From positions 85,424 through 149,423 of the forward strand of contig NZ_JBJGED010000020.1 of NCBI RefSeq assembly GCF_045062745.1: a DNA stretch of 64,000 nucleotides, written 5' to 3'. The notes below the pieces were generated by a model that did not search any database, had not been told where the DNA came from, and saw only the letters and a program-made list of their open reading frames with translations. The position numbers and the translations under genes are program-made. Position 1 is the stretch's first letter. Each line of letters starts with the position of its first letter. Origin of the DNA: Paenibacillus_AA sp045062745. Lineage in GTDB: Bacteria > Bacillota > Bacilli > Paenibacillales > NBRC-103111. Shown here one piece after another: positions 17,488 to 26,121 of this stretch.

Positions 17488-17594
17488 CTTAGGCAGAGTG
17501 CAAAATGTACCGGAGAAAGCCTCTCGCGATTCTGAAAAGTAAAAAAGTTACTCTAGAGCACAGGAAAAGGCGGGTTGCCGCTCTGTAGAGTTTA

Positions 17595-17633
17595 CAAAAA
17601 AATCCCGATCCCCTAGGCAGGGAATCGGGATTT
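17595..17633 (-). terminator. Intrinsic terminator of the malic enzyme gene
   Basis: On the minus strand AAATCCCGATTCCC pairs with GGGGATCGGGATTT and runs into TTTTTTTG. The hairpin starts about ten bases after the malic enzyme stop codon. The 17488-17594 gap before it holds no gene I can support. Confidence 0.85.
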
Positions 17634-17641
17634 CGCTTACT

Positions 17642-19072
17642 TTAACGGTACTCGCGCGGGATACGGCGCGCCACGCCGGTGCGGATGGCCGCCTCGACGA
17701 CATGGTCACGAATAAGCTTGGACACCTTGTCATTAAACACGCTCGGGATGATATACAGCTTGTTCCGCTCATCGTCCGTGATGACGGAGGCGATCGCTTC
17801 GGCGGCGGCCAGCTTCATCTCCTCGTTGATGATCGTCGCCCGGCAGTCGAGCGCACCTCGGAACATGCCGGGGAAGCACAAGACATTGTTGATCTGGTTC
17901 GGATAGTCCGAGCGCCCGGTAGCGACGACGCCGACGATGTCCTCGATCTCCTCCGGACTGATCTCCGGCGTCGGGTTCGCCATCGCGAATACGACCGGCT
18001 GCGCCGCCATGGAAGCGACGTGCTCGCGCTTCAGCAGCCCGCCGGCCGACAGGCCGATGAACACATCGGCGCCGGCCAGCACTTCATACAGCGAACCGCT
18101 CACCCGGTTCGGGTTCGTATGCTCGGCGTACCATGTCCACATCGGGTTCTCGTAGGCTTGTCCGGCGACAAGCGCGCCTTGACGATCGACCCCGATGAGC
18201 TCCTTGACGCCGGCGGCCAGAAGAATCTTGCTGCACGCGATCCCGGCGGCGCCGATGCCGCACACGACGACCTTGGCCTCGCGGATCGACTTCCCGACCA
18301 CCTTCAGCGCACTGATCAGGCCGGCATAGAGCACGACGGCGGTGCCATGCTGGTCATCGTGAAAGACCGGAATATCGAGCTCGGCCTTCAGCCGCTCTTC
18401 GATCTCGAAGCAGCGCGGCGACGAGATGTCCTCCAGATTGATGCCGCCGAATGCCGGGGCGATCATCTTGATCGTGCGGATAATCTCTTCCGTATCCTGC
18501 GTGTCGAGGCAGATGGGGAACGCATCCACATCGGCCATCTGCTTGAACAGCATCGCCTTGCCCTCCATGACCGGCATAGCGGCATACGGGCCGATATTGC
18601 CGAGACCGAGCACGGCGCTGCCGTCTGACACGACGGCGACGGTGTTGCGTTTGATCGTAAGGGTAAACGCCTTGCGCTGCTCCTCATGAATAGCGAGGCA
18701 GACGCGGGCCACGTCGGGCGTATAGACACGGGACAGGTCGTCCCGGTTTTGAATCGGTACTTTCAGCTTCGTCTCGATCTTGCCGCCCAGATGCATCAGG
18801 AACGTCCGGTCGGAGATGTTGACCAGCTTCACACCCCGGATGAGCTTGATCCGATCCACGATCGAGTTAATATGCGCGGAATCCGTAACGGTGACCGTCA
18901 AATCCCGCGTCGTGGAATCGTGCTTCGTCTGGATGACGTCAATGGCCACCAGGTCTCCGCCAAGCTCGACGATCGCGGTTACGATGTCGCTGAATTTCAC
19001 TTGGTCGGTATGTATTTCCAGTCGCAGAATGATGCTTTTCCCAGTTGTCATCAGCTTGCTCTCTCTTTCCAT
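17642..19072 (-). CDS. NAD(P)-dependent malic enzyme with N-terminal ACT domain
   Basis: Oxidatively decarboxylates malate to pyruvate. An ACT-type regulatory domain (SIILRLEIHTDQVKFSDIVT, then HINSIVDRIKLIRGVKLV) occupies ~residues 10-90. The malic domain follows, with YTPDVARVC, SDGSAVLGLGNIG, the metal-site segment VFHDDQHGTAVV, and the Rossmann motif VVCGIGAAGIACSK. The small bacterial form of ~476 residues with ACT is common in Firmicutes. ATG 19072 has GGGAGGG five bases upstream; an in-frame TTG 21 bases earlier does not. It is divergent from the YkpA-like gene. Confidence 0.92.
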   Translation of the reverse strand: MERESKLMTTGKSIILRLEIHTDQVKFSDIVTAIVELGGDLVAIDVIQTKHDSTTRDLTVTVTDSAHINSIVDRIKLIRGVKLVNISDRTFLMHLGGKIETKLKVPIQNRDDLSRVYTPDVARVCLAIHEEQRKAFTLTIKRNTVAVVSDGSAVLGLGNIGPYAAMPVMEGKAMLFKQMADVDAFPICLDTQDTEEIIRTIKMIAPAFGGINLEDISSPRCFEIEERLKAELDIPVFHDDQHGTAVVLYAGLISALKVVGKSIREAKVVVCGIGAAGIACSKILLAAGVKELIGVDRQGALVAGQAYENPMWTWYAEHTNPNRVSGSLYEVLAGADVFIGLSAGGLLKREHVASMAAQPVVFAMANPTPEISPEEIEDIVGVVATGRSDYPNQINNVLCFPGMFRGALDCRATIINEEMKLAAAEAIASVITDDERNKLYIIPSVFNDKVSKLIRDHVVEAAIRTGVARRIPREYR

Positions 19073-19268
19073 GACGACCCTCCCGATGGACAAAGTGAAC
19101 TACTCCCACAGTGTATACCATGTACGGCCGCTTTGAGAAGCGCACCGCTTTAAACCAATTGTTGCAATCGGAATTACAGTCTTTATACCCAACTAGGAAC
19201 GGAACGCATTTTATGATAAAATGTAAAAATGTGTGCATTCCTTTAATGTACGGAAAGGCGGTTTAAAG

Positions 19269-20885
19269 ATGATCTCAACTACTAACATAACATTGCGCTA
19301 TGGCAAACGCGCTCTGTTCGAAGACGTCAACATTAAATTCACCCCGGGCAACTGCTATGGACTGATCGGGGCCAACGGAGCCGGCAAATCGACGTTTCTG
19401 AAAATTTTATCGGGTGAGATTGAGCCGAACAGCGGGGAAGTCCATGTGACCCCGGGCGAACGGATTGCGGTACTGAAGCAGAACCATTATGAATTCGACG
19501 AGATCGAAGTGCTGAAGACGGTCATAATGGGCCATAAGAAACTATTTTCTATTATGGAAGAGAAGGACGCTTTGTATGCAAAACCGGACTTCTCCGAAGA
19601 GGATGGCATGCGCGCCGCCGAGCTCGAAGGCGAGTTCCAGGACCTGGACGGCTGGCAGGCGGAATCCGACGCAGCGGAGCTGTTGATCGGCCTGGGCATC
19701 GGCACGGATCTGCACGACAAGAAGATGCAAGAGCTCGACGGCAACCAGAAGGTTCGCGTGCTGCTGGCCCAAGCGTTGTTCGGCAACCCGCAAATTTTGC
19801 TGCTCGACGAGCCTACCAACCACTTGAATCTGGAATCGATCAACTGGCTCGAGAACTTCCTGGGCAAATTCGAAGGCACCGTCGTCGTTGTCTCCCATGA
19901 CCGCCACTTCCTGAACCAAGTATGTACCGCGATCGCGGACATCGACTTCGGCAAAATCCAAATGTACGTGGGCAACTACGACTTCTGGTACGAGTCGAGC
20001 CAGCTGGCCCTGAAGCTCGCGCGAGACCAGAACAAGCGGACCGAAGAAAAGCGCAAGGAGCTGGAGACGTTTATCGCCCGATTCAGTGCGAACGCGTCCA
20101 AGTCCAAGCAGGCGACTTCGCGGAAAAAGCAGCTCGAGAAGCTCACGCTGGAAGACATTCGTCCTTCCAATCGGAAGTATCCGTTCATCAACTTCAAGCC
20201 GGAGCGGGAGGCGGGCAAAAACATCTTGTCAGTCGACCGGCTGAACAAAACCGTGGACGGCGAAGTCGTGCTGAACAACATCAGCTTCGTCGTGAACAAG
20301 GGCGACAAGATCGCACTCGTCGGTCCGAACGGCAACGCCAAAACGATGCTGTTCCAGATCATTACGGGCGAGCAGGAGGCCGACTCCGGCACGTACGAGT
20401 GGGGCGTTACGACGACGCATGCGTATTTCCCCAAAGACAACTCCTCTTACTTCGAAGGAGTGGACTTGAATCTGGTAGACTGGCTGCGGCAATATTCCAA
20501 GGACCAGGACGAGACGTTCATCCGCGGGTTCCTGGGACGCATGCTGTTCTCGGGCGAAGAATCGCAGAAGAAGGCTTCGGTGCTGTCCGGGGGCGAGAAA
20601 GTGCGCTGCATGCTGTCCAGAATGATGCTGACCGGCGCCAATGTCCTGCTGTTCGATGAGCCGACCAACCACTTGGACCTCGAATCGATCACCGCACTCA
20701 ACAACTCGCTGATCGAAACGGACGAGACGATGCTCTTCGTCTCGCATGACCACCAGTTCGTACAAACCGTCGCGAACCGCATCATAGAGATTACCCCGAA
20801 AGGGTTGATCGACAAGATGACGACATTCGACGAATACCTCGCCAGCGAGGACATCAAGCGTCAGCGCGAAGCGATGTACAGCTAA
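19269..20885 (+). CDS. ABC-F family ATPase, YbiT/YkpA-like
   Basis: 538 residues, two ABC domains and no transmembrane segment. The first P-loop GANGAGKST (34-42) is canonical, but the signature is LDGNQKVR rather than LSGGQ. The second P-loop reads GPNGNAKTM, with alanine in place of the glycine before the lysine; a similar AKT loop occurs in Bacillus YkpA. Walker B segments ILLLDEPTNHL and VLLFDEPTNHLD and a basic linker with a KQATSRKKQLEKL stretch are present. Members act on the ribosome. The 19073-19268 gap is a divergent promoter region with possible TTGCAA-16-TATACC (19162-19189). Confidence 0.88.
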   Translation: MISTTNITLRYGKRALFEDVNIKFTPGNCYGLIGANGAGKSTFLKILSGEIEPNSGEVHVTPGERIAVLKQNHYEFDEIEVLKTVIMGHKKLFSIMEEKDALYAKPDFSEEDGMRAAELEGEFQDLDGWQAESDAAELLIGLGIGTDLHDKKMQELDGNQKVRVLLAQALFGNPQILLLDEPTNHLNLESINWLENFLGKFEGTVVVVSHDRHFLNQVCTAIADIDFGKIQMYVGNYDFWYESSQLALKLARDQNKRTEEKRKELETFIARFSANASKSKQATSRKKQLEKLTLEDIRPSNRKYPFINFKPEREAGKNILSVDRLNKTVDGEVVLNNISFVVNKGDKIALVGPNGNAKTMLFQIITGEQEADSGTYEWGVTTTHAYFPKDNSSYFEGVDLNLVDWLRQYSKDQDETFIRGFLGRMLFSGEESQKKASVLSGGEKVRCMLSRMMLTGANVLLFDEPTNHLDLESITALNNSLIETDETMLFVSHDHQFVQTVANRIIEITPKGLIDKMTTFDEYLASEDIKRQREAMYS

Positions 20886-20902
20886 GCGGAGCATTGAACG
20901 CA

Positions 20903-20927
20903 ACAGGGAGCCCCGGGCTCCCTTGTT
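20903..20927 (+). terminator. Intrinsic terminator after the YkpA-like gene
   Basis: GGGAGCC (20906-20912), CCG loop, GGCTCCC (20916-20922), then TTGTTTCATTTTT. The T-run is interrupted, so efficiency may be moderate. Confidence 0.7.
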
Positions 20928-20956
20928 TCATTTTTGGCGGAATCCGGATCCGAATG

Positions 20957-20987
20957 TTTTCCATTTTGCCCGCTCGTTTGCTATAAT
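20957..20987 (+). promoter_or_regulatory. Extended -10 promoter for the 21028-22293 gene group
   Basis: TATAAT at 20982-20987 is preceded by TGC, giving the extended TGnTATAAT. The -35 is weak (TTTCCA-like at 20958-20963). It lies 40 bases ahead of the coding region at 21028. Confidence 0.65.
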
Positions 20988-21027
20988 TTAGCCAAAACGA
21001 TCCATAGAGGACGGGGGGCGGGCGGCT

Positions 21028-21567
21028 ATGTTTGATCCCACAATATTCGAGAACCTGAAGGTCGTCATGGAAGGAGCGGTCTATGACTTGGATTTGGAAG
21101 GCGTGATACTGGTCGTCGGTCGTCAAGACCTCGTGGACTTGGCGGACATGTCCAGAGCTTACGTCATCCGGTTCCGGCTGAAGGACGGCAAGTGCACCGG
21201 CGAGCTGCGGTTGATCGCGGGACTTGCGGACCTGGCGGGAGAGAAGCTGGAGTGGAAACACGCCACGCCGGGGTGTTCGCTCGAGATCAAGTTTACATTG
21301 GAGATGAAAGAGACCGGGAGTGCCTGCCACACGATTCAACGGGAATTGGAAGCGATCTGGGACCACCGCCCGGACATCCGGCAGACCGTCTCGTACCCCT
21401 ACCATGCGGAGGCCGGACGGGACCGGCTGTTCACGAACGAGATTCGGTGCTCCTTCAACCGCAAAATCGATGAAGGCCATTGGAGCGACTTCCCGGAGCT
21501 GCTGGATGTCATGGTCGATTCGCTTGAGGCGCTGGAGCCGCATCATGCCGCGGGGGAGACGGGATGA
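21028..21567 (+). CDS. Conserved protein of unknown function
   Basis: 179 residues, soluble, acidic to neutral, with no signal peptide or membrane segment. I do not recognise the family. It is rich in alternating hydrophobic residues suggesting beta strands (GVILVVGRQDLVDLADMSRAYVIRFRLK). GGGGGCGGGC lies before ATG 21028. Its stop overlaps the next ATG (ATGA), so it is tightly coupled to the thioredoxin-like gene and probably shares a process with it. Confidence 0.7.
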   Translation: MFDPTIFENLKVVMEGAVYDLDLEGVILVVGRQDLVDLADMSRAYVIRFRLKDGKCTGELRLIAGLADLAGEKLEWKHATPGCSLEIKFTLEMKETGSACHTIQRELEAIWDHRPDIRQTVSYPYHAEAGRDRLFTNEIRCSFNRKIDEGHWSDFPELLDVMVDSLEALEPHHAAGETG

Positions 21568-21887
21568 AGGAGCTGACCGAACGGCAGCTGCTGCAGCTGG
21601 AGGCGCCGGAGACGCTCTACTTGTTCGTCTACACTCCCTTATGCGGGACGTGCGCGGCCGCTCGGCGCATGCTGAATATTCTCGAACAGATGCGTCCGGA
21701 CGTCCTGCTCTACGAAGCCAATATCAATTTCTTGCCTCAATTGACGCGCCGGTGGGAGATTACGAGCGTGCCTTGCCTGCTCCGGCTGAAGCGGGGTCAA
21801 CCGGCGGACCGGCTATACGCCATGAAATCGATCGATCACGTCTACCGATTCCTCTTCCCGGAGGCAGACGGATTCACGAAAGCATAG
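21564..21887 (+). CDS. Thioredoxin-family protein
   Basis: 107 residues with the redox motif CGTC (C27, C30) and the cis-proline at P70 in TSVPC. The CGTC active site and short length fit YtpP-like thioredoxin-fold proteins of Bacilli. A cytosolic thiol-disulfide role is likely; a specific substrate cannot be read. The extra cysteine just after the cis-proline is unusual for a housekeeping thioredoxin. It starts inside the stop codon of the upstream gene. Confidence 0.85.
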   Translation: MKELTERQLLQLEAPETLYLFVYTPLCGTCAAARRMLNILEQMRPDVLLYEANINFLPQLTRRWEITSVPCLLRLKRGQPADRLYAMKSIDHVYRFLFPEADGFTKA

Positions 21888-21903
21888 GAAGGGAGACCGA
21901 GCC

Positions 21904-22293
21904 ATGTCAGATTCACCGATTCCTGTCGGAGCCTTAGCATTAGTAGAATACAAGACCGGGCAATATATCGCCCAGCTGCTCGAATGGGCGCCGCCCCGCG
22001 CGCTTGTCCAGATCGCCGCAGTCGTGAAGCATCCCGAGCAAGGGGACTTGCACAACCCGATGGAGACCCAGGTGGCGTTGTTCCATCAGCGCCGAGCGCT
22101 CTCGTTCCGCGAGAAGACCTGGATTCCGAAGCAGGCGATTCATCCTTATCATGGCACCGTACCCGATTATCAGGAATCGCTCCAACAGGCGATAGAGGCG
22201 GAGATCCGGCTGCTCGAGCGTACCCGGGCCTGGGCGGACCGCTCGCTGCATGAGTTGGCGGCGCTGAAGCAAGACTATTTTCCACAGAACTAA
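21904..22293 (+). CDS. kapB: KapB-like kinase-associated protein
   Basis: 129 residues with the KapB-type segments VEYKTGQYIAQLLEW, AAVVKHPEQGDLHNP, FHQRRALSFREKTWIPKQ and IPDY-like VPDYQESLQ. In Bacillus subtilis KapB is linked to the KinB phosphorelay for sporulation. The form here shows no obvious lipobox at its start, so membrane anchoring is not supported by the sequence. GGAAGGGAG precedes ATG 21904. No kinB lies in view. The identification is by remembered family resemblance and is good but not tested. Confidence 0.75.
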   Translation: MSDSPIPVGALALVEYKTGQYIAQLLEWAPPRALVQIAAVVKHPEQGDLHNPMETQVALFHQRRALSFREKTWIPKQAIHPYHGTVPDYQESLQQAIEAEIRLLERTRAWADRSLHELAALKQDYFPQN

Positions 22294-22327
22294 TCCACAG
22301 AATTAAACGACGCGGAGGCAGCGAGTA

Positions 22328-22960
22328 ATGCTCATCATAGGGATTGCCGGCGGGACCGGATCGGGTAAAACGACAGTAGCGGAAAGACTGGTGCACGAGC
22401 TGGGACCGAATTCCGTCGTGCTGTTGTCCCAGGATTCTTATTACAAGGACAACCCGCATCTGACGCTGCAGGAGCGGGAACGGATCAACTACGACCACCC
22501 GGAATCGATCGACAGCGCCCTTCTGCTCGAACACCTGCGCAGCCTGCGGAACGGCCGGCCGATCGACATGCCGCAGTACGATTTCGCCACCCACAGCCGC
22601 AAGTCGGAGACCATTCGGGTGGCCCCTACTTCGGTCATCGTACTGGAAGGGATTCTGCTGTTCGCCGACCCGAGCCTTCGGAGCGAACTGGACATCAAAG
22701 TGTTCGTCGATACGGACCCGGACGTTCGGGTGCTGCGCCGGCTGATGCGGGACATGCAGGAGCGGGGACGCTCGGTGGAGTCGGTCTGCGCCCAATATTT
22801 GGATACCGTCAAGCCGATGCACGATGCGTTCGTCGAGCCGTCCAAACGGTACGCGGATCTGATTATTCCGGAAGGCGGCCGCAACGAGATCGCGATCGGC
22901 GTGCTGACCTCGAGAGTCCAGTCGTACTTGGGTTTGGCGGCAACGGCAGAGAGGCGCTGA
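22328..22960 (+). CDS. udk: Uridine kinase
   Basis: 210 residues. Phosphorylates uridine and cytidine in pyrimidine salvage. P-loop GGTGSGKTT (8-16), the substrate segment SQDSYYKD, NYDHPESID, PQYDFATHSR and the LEGILLFADP strand are all typical of Udk. The length is normal. It follows kapB by 34 bases and is closed by a terminator at 22975. Confidence 0.95.
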   Translation: MLIIGIAGGTGSGKTTVAERLVHELGPNSVVLLSQDSYYKDNPHLTLQERERINYDHPESIDSALLLEHLRSLRNGRPIDMPQYDFATHSRKSETIRVAPTSVIVLEGILLFADPSLRSELDIKVFVDTDPDVRVLRRLMRDMQERGRSVESVCAQYLDTVKPMHDAFVEPSKRYADLIIPEGGRNEIAIGVLTSRVQSYLGLAATAERR

Positions 22961-22974
22961 AGGAAGGGTTGTGG

Positions 22975-23000
22975 ACAGGGCTTGCCGGCCCTGTTTTTTT
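22975..23000 (+). terminator. Intrinsic terminator after udk
   Basis: ACAGGGC, a short loop, then GCCCTG followed by seven T. The stem is 6-7 bp with a strong U-run. Confidence 0.85.
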
Positions 23001-23049
23001 GTATGGCAGCACGGGGAGGATTACACGAGATCGACTACAGGAGGGTATT

Positions 23050-23529
23050 ATGACAGCTTCATGGAAGGACATGCGTCAAGTGCCGCAAGACGCGCTGCAG
23101 GAGCGGATCGAGTCGGTCAAAACGCTTCAAGCGGACGAGAACGAGCTGTACGAGATCGTTAAGGATCGTGAAACTGGTGATCATTACTTGCACTATAGCT
23201 ACCGTCATCTGCATGTGGCCGACGGGACGGAGGAGACGTTCCATCAGCTGCTGCCGCTGGACAGCGACGATGTGCTCAGTTATGTATTCGGCGAACAATC
23301 GTATCGGTACCCGGACCATTGGACGCGGGCATTCCTGAGGAACGGCCCGGACGGCAGCTACGTCTGGTTCGACCCGAGCGAGCTCCGGGAGGAAGCCGAC
23401 AAGCAGCGGAAAGCCGAAGAAATGGCCGATATTATGCGGGCGTTCAAATCATCCGGCCAGGTGGATGAAGCATCGGTAAAGCGGATGCTGGAAGAGATCG
23501 ATCGTAAACTCGGCGAGGGCGACGAATAG
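23050..23529 (+). CDS. Hypothetical protein
   Basis: 159 residues from ATG 23050 with CAGGAGGG upstream. Soluble, rich in Glu/Asp/Arg and Trp/Tyr. The C-terminal ~50 residues form a charged helix (ELREEADKQRKAEEMADIM). I do not recognise the family. It is the last rightward gene before the convergent MraY-like gene, with only nine bases between stops and no visible terminator. Confidence 0.7.
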   Translation: MTASWKDMRQVPQDALQERIESVKTLQADENELYEIVKDRETGDHYLHYSYRHLHVADGTEETFHQLLPLDSDDVLSYVFGEQSYRYPDHWTRAFLRNGPDGSYVWFDPSELREEADKQRKAEEMADIMRAFKSSGQVDEASVKRMLEEIDRKLGEGDE

Positions 23530-23538
23530 CGCGGCAAC

Positions 23539-24492
23539 CTACATCCACAAGTACCAGATGACCCAGCTAAGCAGGGCGCAGAGGGAGGAGACGGATCCGA
23601 AGACGAGTACGATCCGGTTCTCGGTCCACCCGTATTTCATGCTGTAATGATAATGAATCGGCGCCATGCGGAAGATGCGCAGTTTGGTCCGTTTGTAGTA
23701 CCAGACTTGCAAAATGACCGACAGCTGCTCGGCAAAGTAGACGAAGAACAGGAGCGGGATGAGCAGCTCCACCTTCTCCAGGATGGCGAGGAAGGAGAGC
23801 GATCCTCCGATGGCGAGCGAACCCGTATCCCCCATAAACGCTTTGGCCGGGAACGCGTTATAGATGAGCAGGCCGAGGAGACTGGCAATCATGGCTAGAC
23901 AAAAGAGCTCGACCTCCGGCTTCTCGGTGATGGCGAAGAAGAACATGTAGGTAGGAAGGGCCACCACGATGAGCAACCCGTCCAAGCCGTCCGTGAAGTT
24001 GATGGCGTTGGCGGAACCGACGACGAACAGCAGCATGAGCACGATATAGGCCGAAGTGGGCAAGGCAAGCTGATATCCGCCGATCAAGGTTATGTCGGAA
24101 GTGAGCTGGAAGTGCTCGAACAACATATAGAGCAGCACGCCCGTGAACAAAAACTGTAGAACGAGCTTAGCCCGGCCGGAGATGCCGGATGGGTCTTGGA
24201 AGGCTGCTTTTTTGAAATCGTCGAGAAATCCGACTACGCTGAACAGCAAGAAGGACGAGCCCAGAAAGGCCGTCCAAGGGGTCGGATTCGCTATGTACGC
24301 CGCTGCGCTGCCGATCAGCAGGATCAAGCCGGCCATGAGCGGGGTGCCCTTCTTGGCTTGAATCCCCGCGGGCATCTCCGCTCGAATCGGCTGGGTCAGC
24401 TTGAAATAGCGCAAAGCTAATATGAGTACTGGGGTCAGAACAGCTACAGCAATAAAAGTAAGGGCGGAAATGCCCATCGCAGACGTGGCCAT
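23539..24492 (-). CDS. MraY-like phospho-MurNAc-pentapeptide / polyprenyl-phosphate sugar-phosphate transferase
   Basis: 317 residues with about ten membrane segments. The MraY signature positions are present: GTPLMAGL (49-56), D91-D92 in FLDDF, NFTDGLDGL (165-173), and FMGDTGSLAIGG (D222). MraY transfers phospho-MurNAc-pentapeptide to undecaprenyl phosphate to make lipid I. The region that is PIHHHFE in canonical MraY reads PIHYHYS here (H280, H282). The gene lies outside any mur/fts cluster, so it may be a second MraY or an enzyme with another sugar substrate. ATG 24492 is used. Confidence 0.82.
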   Translation of the reverse strand: MATSAMGISALTFIAVAVLTPVLILALRYFKLTQPIRAEMPAGIQAKKGTPLMAGLILLIGSAAAYIANPTPWTAFLGSSFLLFSVVGFLDDFKKAAFQDPSGISGRAKLVLQFLFTGVLLYMLFEHFQLTSDITLIGGYQLALPTSAYIVLMLLFVVGSANAINFTDGLDGLLIVVALPTYMFFFAITEKPEVELFCLAMIASLLGLLIYNAFPAKAFMGDTGSLAIGGSLSFLAILEKVELLIPLLFFVYFAEQLSVILQVWYYKRTKLRIFRMAPIHYHYSMKYGWTENRIVLVFGSVSSLCALLSWVIWYLWM

Positions 24493-24582
24493 CGGGATCT
24501 AATCCTCTCGTTTCCGGCTTATTCTAGTCTATTTCCATAGCCGGGACGAATATTCCTGCTTGACCGTATATGCGATTTCCGC

Positions 24583-25185
24583 CTAGGCGTCGAGAGGGAC
24601 AACGGGACTGCTCTTGCGGGTCAGGATGCCTTCCGGGAACACCACCCGGATCTGGTGGACGATAAGGGTCGCAAGCAAAGCTTTGGCGGCATCGCCCGGC
24701 AGGAACGGATAACAGCTCAAGGACAACGATTTGGCCAAAGAATAATGCGTGACATGCGCAAACCAAGGAATCCCGGTCACATAGAGCAGAAGCGAGCCGG
24801 AAATTTCAATGGTCAGGAAAAGCAGCACGAACGATTTCCAGCCACGGCCCCGAATCCGAGAAGCGATGAGCCCGATGAACAGGGCGGCGAACGGATAAGC
24901 CCAGATGAATCCGGCGGTGCGGCCGGTCAGCAGCGCGATTCCCCCTGCACCATGCACGAGCGGCAAGCCGATTGCGGTGAGCAGGACGACGGCACCGATG
25001 CTAATAAAGCCGTACACCCCTCCCAGCAAGGCGCCGGTCAGCATGATCGCAAAATTCGCGAGTGTAATCTGTACCGGAGTGAAGCCGAGCGGAATCTGGA
25101 TGAAGGTGAATGCGACGAACAACGCGCCGAATAATGCGGCATATGTAATGCCTCGGATGCTCCAATTGAAAGCTGAAGTTTGCAT
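24583..25185 (-). CDS. bioY: BioY, biotin-binding S component of an ECF transporter
   Basis: 200 residues with about six hydrophobic segments. The BioY-type segments IPLGFTPVQITLANFAIMLTG, GLPLVHGAGGI and the glycine-rich GRTAGFIWAYPFAA are present. BioY captures biotin at the membrane and works with an EcfA/EcfT module, here encoded divergently. ATG 25185 has GGAGG seven bases upstream; the TTG six bases earlier is too close to it. A perfect BirA operator lies 19 bases before the start, so biotin represses it through BirA. Confidence 0.92.
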   Translation of the reverse strand: MQTSAFNWSIRGITYAALFGALFVAFTFIQIPLGFTPVQITLANFAIMLTGALLGGVYGFISIGAVVLLTAIGLPLVHGAGGIALLTGRTAGFIWAYPFAALFIGLIASRIRGRGWKSFVLLFLTIEISGSLLLYVTGIPWFAHVTHYSLAKSLSLSCYPFLPGDAAKALLATLIVHQIRVVFPEGILTRKSSPVVPLDA

Positions 25186-25203
25186 TGCCAAGCCTCCTTT
25201 TAT

Positions 25204-25236
25204 TTGTTAACCTATTCATCATGACGTGGTTAACAA
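25204..25236. promoter_or_regulatory. BirA operator between bioY and ecfA1
   Basis: TTGTTAACC (25204-25212), 15 bases, GGTTAACAA (25228-25236): a perfect 9-bp inverted repeat with the spacing of the Firmicute BirA consensus. It overlaps the predicted transcription start of bioY and lies 51 bases before ecfA1, so it may control both directions. Confidence 0.92.
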
Positions 25237-25241
25237 TTGGC

Positions 25242-25270
25242 ATTGTAGCACACTTATTTTGGACTGACTA
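25242..25270 (-). promoter_or_regulatory. Promoter of bioY
   Basis: On the minus strand TAGTCA (25270-25265), a 17-base spacer, TACAAT (25247-25242). The start would fall near 25236, at the edge of the BirA operator. Confidence 0.55.
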
Positions 25271-25287
25271 GAGGGGGAGAGCGAATT

Positions 25288-26121
25288 TTGCAGCACTTAC
25301 GATTGAACCTGGTCTCGGTGGCCTTCTCTAGTCAGGAACCGATCAAGAGAGCTTTGGATGCGATTACGCTTGCGATCGGACCTGGTGAATGGGTGTCCCT
25401 CGTCGGGAAGAACGGGAGCGGGAAAAGTACATTGGCCCGGGTATTGGCGGGCCTGCTGCCGGTATCGGCCGGGGGGATCGATCGGGGCTGGACGGCTGAG
25501 GACGGAACGAACCGGCTCAGTGTGAGGATGGTCATGCAGCAGCCGGAAGGGCAGCTCATCGGCGAAACCGTCGACGAGGACGTAAGATTTACGTTGGAGC
25601 TGGCCGGTGTGGCATGGGAAGCCCAAGAGGAGCCGCTCGTTCGGGCGTTGAACGCAATCGGTTTGCTGGAGCAGCGGTATGCGCGAACGGCGGAGCTGTC
25701 GGGCGGACAGCAGCAGTTGCTGGCCGTCGCCGGCTGTATCGCGGCCGAGTCCCGGCTTATCGTATTCGATGAAGCGACCTCAATGCTGGATCCTCTCTCG
25801 CGTGAGAGGCTGCTGGAATGTGCCCTAGCTTTGCAAGAACGCGGAGTCGCAATCGTATGGGTAACTCACGCAATGGAAGAGCTGGCTTGGTCTACCCGTG
25901 TGGTCGCGATGCAGGAAGGGAAGCTGGTGTACGACGGGGACGTGAGGGCCTTTTTTTATGGAGACGGCAGCGGGGAGGAGCCCCCTTGCGAACGGCTGCA
26001 GCTGGAGCCTCCTTTTGTTGTGCAAACGGTGTTTGAGCTTCAGCGGCGCGGGGTGACGCTTCCTGGGCAACCGCTCACATGGGAGGCGCTTCAGGCGGAG
26101 CTGGAGGTGCTGCTACCGTGA
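25288..26121 (+). CDS. ecfA1: ECF transporter ATPase, EcfA1-type
   Basis: 277 residues. P-loop GKNGSGKST (40-48), Q-loop in MVMQQPEGQLIGETVDEDV as in EcfA proteins, LSGGQQQL (137-144), IVFDEATSMLDP (D161, E162) and H-loop VTHAMEEL. It powers uptake together with the next gene product. TTG 25288 follows GAGGGGGAG. Its TGA overlaps the GTG of the next gene (GTGA). Divergence from bioY over a BirA operator ties it to biotin. Confidence 0.9.
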   Translation: MQHLRLNLVSVAFSSQEPIKRALDAITLAIGPGEWVSLVGKNGSGKSTLARVLAGLLPVSAGGIDRGWTAEDGTNRLSVRMVMQQPEGQLIGETVDEDVRFTLELAGVAWEAQEEPLVRALNAIGLLEQRYARTAELSGGQQQLLAVAGCIAAESRLIVFDEATSMLDPLSRERLLECALALQERGVAIVWVTHAMEELAWSTRVVAMQEGKLVYDGDVRAFFYGDGSGEEPPCERLQLEPPFVVQTVFELQRRGVTLPGQPLTWEALQAELEVLLP

